Shown here: positions 58,825 through 64,000 of the stretch, one piece after another | Layout: each line of letters opens with the position of its first letter | How positions within the stretch are numbered: position 1 is the first letter of the stretch | The notes under the pieces: model-generated | What the model saw: only the letters and a program-made list of their open reading frames with translations | Told to the model about the DNA's origin: nothing | Databases searched by the model: none | NCBI GenBank assembly: GCA_039583875.1 | Contig: CM077166.1 | Span: 77,044,564 to 77,108,563, forward strand | Direction of reading: 5' to 3' | Length of the DNA: 64,000 nucleotides | Source of the DNA: Platanthera guangdongensis | Taxonomy: Eukaryota; Streptophyta; Magnoliopsida; Asparagales; Orchidaceae | Program-made: the position numbers and the translations under genes

Positions 58825-58835
58825 CTTTGATACCA
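58825..58835 (-). other. copia-E primer binding site (tRNA-iMet type)
   Basis: Minus-strand TGGTATCAAAG, 2 bp from the LTR edge, as in copia-A and B. Confidence 0.75.
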
Positions 58836-58837
58836 CT

Positions 58838-59270
58838 TAAAAGATTATGAGTAGTCTAAATCACCTAGAGGGGGAGTAAATTGGTGCTTTGCTGAATTTA
58901 GGCCTTTTAAATTATTTAAGCTAAATACTACAGAGAATAGATTACATGCACAACACTAAAATAACCCACATGATTTTAAAGTGGTTCCCCAGAGTATGGG
59001 TATATCTACTGTCCCTCACCACCTATCTAGCAGTGTGCTAGACTTGGCAAACTCCACCAACTTCTCAAATAAAACATCTTACAACTCTGATCCACTCTTG
59101 AATCCTACCTCGAGTCTTCAACAAGGCCCTATCTCAGACTTCAGCAAGTCCTACCTTAGGCAAACCACAACCCTACCTCAGAGTGCAAACACTCCTACAA
59201 GTCAGAGACCAAGATGGTCTCCTACCTTAGATTTACTCCTAGAATCCTGCCTCACAACACCCACTCTCAG
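58838..59270 (-). repeat. copia-E truncated 5' LTR
   Basis: U5/R part of a Sirevirus-like LTR (gtggttcccca, cacctatctagcagtgtgctagac, cctac..tcag repeats). The LTR edge reads ta instead of tg. It is broken off near 59270, where unrelated DNA begins. Confidence 0.7.
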
Positions 59271-61870
59271 GCCGCAATTCAGGTCCTCCCCATCTCCTCT
59301 TCTTATGGGTAGATCATAGGAATCATTTAGAATGGGAATCAGGCTCAATTGAGCCCGATCAAAGTTTGTAATTTCCTGGTTTTTCCGCATTTTTCATCTT
59401 GTCGGGATCGCCGAAAATGGCACCTCCGGCGGTTGTTCCGCCGGCTGGCGATAGCCACCACCTCGACAGAGGTGGTGGAGGCGGTGGCCGGCTAGGGAGG
59501 TGGCCGGATGGCCGGCTGTGGTGCCTGGAAGAAGCTCCATGACGGGAGAATCAGGGTCATCGGCTCGATGAAGAGGACGAGTCCAGCGCTGGTGGATCGT
59601 GCGTTAAGATCTGCGTTGATCATCATTTTAGGGTAATATAAATAAGTTAGTTTTGTATATTTCTGTCACACAAACTCTGTACTTTTTAATAAATGTTAAA
59701 AATACCTAGAGGCTCTGTATGAGAAAATGTCCAACATGAAAGTTGTAGCCCTAGGGGTTACTATAATTGAAAATTTACTTCACCAAATTTCGTTAAGTGT
59801 TCTGACCACATCATCTAAAATGGTGCAACCTATACATAGGGGTGACCGGACACAAAAATTAATCCCCACCCTTAACCACTCACCCAAATGCCTTGAAATT
59901 TACATAATAGGCTTTTCATAACCTTCCCCTAATACTGTCCAAAAATTAGAAATTTTGGACATTAATTATATATAGTTTTTTTGAAAAATTTAAAAATCAA
60001 AGGGTAAAATAATTAGGTGACCTAACTACCTTCAAACCCTCCCAAATTCTGGTGAGTGGTCCTTGGGGTCATCAGGAGGTTGTGTATAAATTTGCACTCT
60101 ATTAAGAGGAGATTTGGTTAGGAAATGGGCAAACCCTAGCCTTGCCCCAAAGGGGGTATTTATGTCAAAAGTGCACTTGTGGGTTTAGTTGGCCAAACCA
60201 CCTCAACAGAGGTTGAAATTTGGGCCACTGACTTGGCATGACTTTTAACAACCTCATGTGGGATATGGGGTGGTTTGGGATTGAATTTCCTTAGGTCACC
60301 AGTTCAAACCCTATGTTAGGACCTTGGTGGTTTGAGAAGGGCATGTGGTCAAATGCCCTTGTATGGACTTGAAATTTTGTAGGGAGGGTACTAGGATAGC
60401 TAAAGTCCTCTAGTAAAAATCTTAGAAGATTTGGACATAGGTAGGCCCCTCAAAACCCTAACCCTAGCTTAGGGCACAACACTTATACATGCAAGACAAG
60501 CAACCTAAATTTAATGAAAAGCCATAAAATTTGGGTAGTGTAATCATAGGGTTGGTATGCGTCCTTGGGAATTTTAATGGGAATTATGAAGCAATTATTT
60601 TGGTACTTCCTTTGTTATGCAAGTGTTCGCGCTTATTTGATTAATTATTATTTTTGACCTCCCTGACTATAGGAAAATTGTGTAATTTGGGAATAGGGAG
60701 TTTTGGGTCATTAACGTCACACATGAATTTTATTATAATTTGTAGATGCATATTTATTGTACTTACTTCACAAGCTCTTAAAAATGGAAACTTGTTCAAT
60801 ATTTTATTCAGAGCTCATTATTTGTTGAGAAATTGTGAAACTTGATCAGTAGTGATTTTAGATCAACATGCTCTGTTGGAGATTTTGTTACAATTTTTAA
60901 ATGAATAATTTCTGTACTTAGTGAATTAAATTACCACTATGGAATATTGTTCAAAATTAGGTTTAGAGTTCTTTGTTCACTGGAAATGTATGAAACTTTG
61001 CCTAGAGTGTTTATTGATCATTATGTACATGTTTGAATTTTCTCAGATTTTTTCGAAGAATTCTTGCTATACTTGTCTCTTAAAAATGATTAATGTAGGT
61101 TATATTTAAAATTAGGGATAGAGGCTTAAACCTTGCTTTAAAATGTGGAGACTTTGGATTCTATGTTAAATAGTCATATTGTATTTTTCATAAATTTTGT
61201 GGAGCATTTGCATGTCTGAAATGGGTACTTCATGTTCAAACTTGGGTTTTTGGATTACTAGAAAAATTAAATAAATTATCAGATTAATTAGGAAAATTAT
61301 GAATTTCTAAATTTAGGCTAAACATGTCATGATAGACCCCCAATAAATATTATAGAGATATTGGATGATTATTTTGAGTACCTCCCATTGTATACTTCAT
61401 ATTGCTTAGGATAGTCTGCGTTTAGTAAAACTGCAGAAATCATGATATGGTGTAAAATGAACACAGAGAGTTGGGATATTGGTGTGTTGATCTGGTAAGT
61501 GAAGTGAGTACATCTTTGGGAGTTGTGATGAGGAGTGGGTGGTTGACTAGTGTTAAGGGGTGCTCGGGGACGACGAAAAATCGTCTTCCCCGTGGAGAGA
61601 GAGAAAGTGTCAAAACACATTAGGATTGGGTCCAGAGTAATACTAAGGGATCGGGAATCGGGTATTAACCAATAATAATAAGTGCCTTTCGAAAGGGAGC
61701 TTTGGGCTTCAGCCCACCGTAGTTCCTAGTGCCCTTTGAGAGCCCTCCACGGGGTATGTCGGGGGCAGTCCTGGGCTAACCTAAACTATAGGTAAAACTG
61801 AATTTCAAGAGTAACTAGCATAACTAGGGTTTCACTTTCACTCACCTCGATGCCTCGGGATGTTAGGTGG
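59271..61870. other. Unassigned non-coding DNA
   Basis: 2.6 kb without a credible ORF. A GC-rich patch (59400-59600, ggccggc/ccggcgg repeats) is followed by AT-rich sequence with phrases common in plant gypsy LTRs (gaaagttgtagccct at 59738). It may be one or more decayed LTRs, but I found no pair or ends. Confidence 0.4.
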
Positions 61871-63525
61871 TGAAAGTCCACCTAGTGTCAACTATGTTCA
61901 CCTATGGGGGGGGGGGGAATAGGTGACGTGCAGCGTTTTTGCGGAATTTAAATTGTACCTGCACACGAAAATAAAACAACACAGCACGACAGAGTACACA
62001 AGCTATTTATAGTGGTTCCCCGACTTGGATACATCCACTTTCCCCCTTCGACCTATCTCCCAACCAGGGATGACTCGGTCTCTTCACCAACAGGATTGAA
62101 ATCCAATCCTTGCACTATCAGAAGGAACCCTTCCACACGTAGGAGTCAACACTCCCACAACACGGGTTGCACCCAACCCTTACAACTCGGAACAACCGTT
62201 CCTCTACAACAAAAGTAAAGCTAGAATGTACAAGAGATACAAACTACGTTTGGAGACTAAGGTGTCCCTCTTTGTTGACGACGTGTTCTTGAAGTCCACA
62301 AAGAGTCCACAACCCTAGAACTCTCTTGGAGAGGATCTCCCCGGAACCGGCGGTGGCAAGATGGGTGGCGGCAAGGTTCACGGGTTCGGCGGCGACGACG
62401 ATGTGCGGCTGCTGTACTTTGGAGATCCAAACTTCGTAGCGAAGCTAGCTAGGTCTACCAACGGTCACACGAGGATCGGTCGTCTAGATCGATTCGAACG
62501 GGTAAGTTTTTCCCGATCAACAAATCGAGAGACAAGGGATCTCTGGATAGACGCGTGAGACTCTAAGCTTGGCTAAGCTTCTGTCGCCGGAAGATCGGGA
62601 AGAAATCTCGATCAAAAGTGGCGACCAACTTGCTCGAGCGACGACGGCAGCGACGGAGCGGAACTCGCGATTTTAGGTCTAGATCGTGCTCGGCTTCTTT
62701 CTGTGTTTTTCTACTGTTCAAAATACCCGTATATATATACTGTAGACAACTCCAATATGACCGTTGTGGGACCCACAAGAAGAATCCCTAAATCCCGGTC
62801 CAGAACATTGACAGCGGCAGAATCCGGTTCAGGAAGTTCCAGAAAATCGCCCAAGTCAAAATCGATGAGAATCGAAAGTGAATCTCGCCGAGTCGCCGAG
62901 AATCAAAGGTGATTCTCGACGATTCGGCGAGAATCAAAGATGATTCTCGTCGAATTTTACTTGGTTGCACGCACTGATTTAGCCGGGTCGAGACGGCGAG
63001 AATCAGCCAGTGATTCTCGATGATTCTTACTTAGAATCAGAGTTGCTTGCAATGAAGTAGTTGGATCGAGTCGGCGGGAATCAGCCACTGATTCGACGAT
63101 TCGGCGAATCACTAGTGATCGCCGAATCGGCGAGAATCACTAGTGATTCTCGCCGAATCGGCGAGAATCACTTGGCGATTCTTGCCGATTTACACTTAGA
63201 CGAATTTTCGTCTTTCCACCCATGATGTGCTCCTTGACCCATCCTTGCTCCTTGTCCGCTCTTGCAAGATCACAACCCTGTACTTGGAAGTAAATGCACT
63301 CCAATAGAGATAATACACGTAGGCCAACACACTGATCTGCTCAACGAGGGATTACGTCGTGCAGACCCGTGTATATTGACCTACTGCACCCTGACATTGG
63401 TGTACACTTAGTGTGGTATGACTGCAAGTACAACTTGAAATAATTTGTCAAAAACATTGCCTATTTACCTTAGCTTGTACAGGGGCTTCTTCAAATCAGG
63501 TACATTGTGGATACAATACCCAACA
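61871..63525 (-). repeat. copia-F 3' LTR
   Basis: Minus-strand LTR beginning TGTTGGGTATT at 63525 and ending CACTTTCA-like at 61871 (tgaaagtcc on plus). G run at 61906-61918 near the U5 end, Sirevirus-type gtggttccccgac segment, TATATATATA at 62730-62739, and a palindrome array upstream at 62885-63190. PPT and pol lie to the right, so this is the downstream LTR of an element that continues past the window. Confidence 0.85.
62885..63190. repeat. GATTCTCGCCGAATCGGCG palindrome array in copia-F LTR
   Basis: Overlapping palindromes built from aatcggcgagaatca. 63129-63154 is a perfect 26-bp palindrome centred on cactagtg, and 63145-63169 is a 25-bp palindrome with an odd centre. Less regular copies run back to 62885. 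Upstream of the LTR TATA box. Confidence 0.9.
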
Positions 63526-63540
63526 ATCTCCCCCTATTTG
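63526..63540 (-). other. copia-F polypurine tract
   Basis: The minus strand reads CAAATAGGGGGAGAT, then the LTR TGTTGGG. A typical Sirevirus PPT. Confidence 0.85.
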
Positions 63541-63871
63541 AAGAAGCCTAAACCCTACAAGCTAAGGTGAATAAAGCGTATATGAATGAAAATCATAAAC
63601 TTGAAATTGAGTTGAGTGAGTTATTCATTACCAATACCAATTTCTTGAGAGCAAGCTTGGAGCCACCTTAGCCGTAGCCGAGAGGGTAATCTCCCCCTTT
63701 TCGGCTTCTGCAAATCGGGGTCTGTAGCATTTGACCCCTTTCTCCCCCTCAGTTCTTGCTCCTGTGCTCATACTTGAGTACCTTGCTCCCACTCAGTTCT
63801 TGCGCCTGTGCTCAGCTTGAGTACCTGCAGAGGCTCCCTCTAGATGCATGATCCTGGAGCTTCGGTAGTCT

Positions 63872-64000
63872 TCATTCCTCATAATTTAGCATTCCCAATT
63901 CAGTTTTGAAGAGACTGAACTTGGCTTCGTCTAAGGGCTTTGTGAATATATCTGCAATCTGCTTGTCCGTGGGGACATAACAGAGAGAAATGTCCTTGTT
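63872..64000 (-). pseudogene. copia-F pol C-terminus (RNase H end), partial
   Basis: The minus strand encodes the end of a copia RNase H (DKQIADIFTKPLDEAKF, ELGMLNYEE, then TGA at 63872-63874). It is open to the window edge. Whether the rest of the gene is intact cannot be seen. The 63541-63871 interval between it and the PPT is short non-coding DNA, too short for a third ORF. Confidence 0.8.

Noticed and set aside
59400..59600. GC-rich patch as a host gene exon or CpG island
   Set aside because: No ORF of useful length and no splice-consistent structure; flanked by decayed LTR-type sequence.
63129..63169. Rho-independent terminator hairpin
   Set aside because: Plant nuclear DNA, no T tract, and it lies upstream of a TATA box in an LTR.

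Overview
The window is non-coding plant DNA built almost entirely from nested LTR retrotransposons. I found no host gene, tRNA, rRNA or CRISPR array. Plant-type Ty3/gypsy Athila and chromodomain-like lineages, Sirevirus-like Ty1/copia elements carrying a third ORF, and tRNA-Asp and tRNA-iMet primer binding sites point to a repeat-rich seed plant. I cannot name the species.

Layout. (1) 1-16474: a minus-strand Sirevirus-like element (copia-A), of which only gag, PBS and 5' LTR are inside the window. Its gag is split by a complete Athila element (1296-14091; 1662-bp LTRs, TSD GTGTC) with an intact 1782-codon gag-pol and an intact 401-codon third ORF. (2) 16475-21001: the older plus-strand element (copia-C) that copia-A entered; decayed integrase/RT/RNase H and third ORF. 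(3) 21002-28895: a gypsy LTR fragment split at a TA microsatellite by a non-coding Athila-derived element (21318-28638). (4) 28896-30351: two copia LTR fragments. (5) 30352-57732: a minus-strand chromodomain-type gypsy (gypsy-2) with broken pol. Its right LTR holds a plus-strand Sirevirus-like element (copia-B, 37559-56122, TSD TACTT), whose third ORF in turn holds a deleted copia (copia-D, 46268-52349, TSD ATGTT). (6) 57733-61870: remnant copia-E gag, PBS and LTR, then unassigned non-coding DNA. (7) 61871-64000: 3' LTR, PPT and pol C-terminus of another minus-strand copia (copia-F).

Main observation. Most LTR families here carry an array of short, family-specific, CpG-containing inverted repeats, usually just upstream of the LTR TATA box: GTCACGCCCGTGAC in Athila, GTGTCGACAC in copia-A/B, GACACGCCCGTGTC in gypsy-2, GTCCGC/GCGGAC in copia-D and an AATCGGCGAGAATC type in copia-F. 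In the elements with a third ORF after pol (Athila, copia-B, and decayed copia-C) a second array lies in the pol-ORF3 spacer, followed by a TATA box (TATAAATAG in two of them) about 80-110 bp before the ORF3 ATG. This looks like an internal promoter sharing cis-elements with the LTR promoter, in two unrelated superfamilies. In Athila the repeats sit inside longer palindromes whose outer arms differ between copies but still pair.
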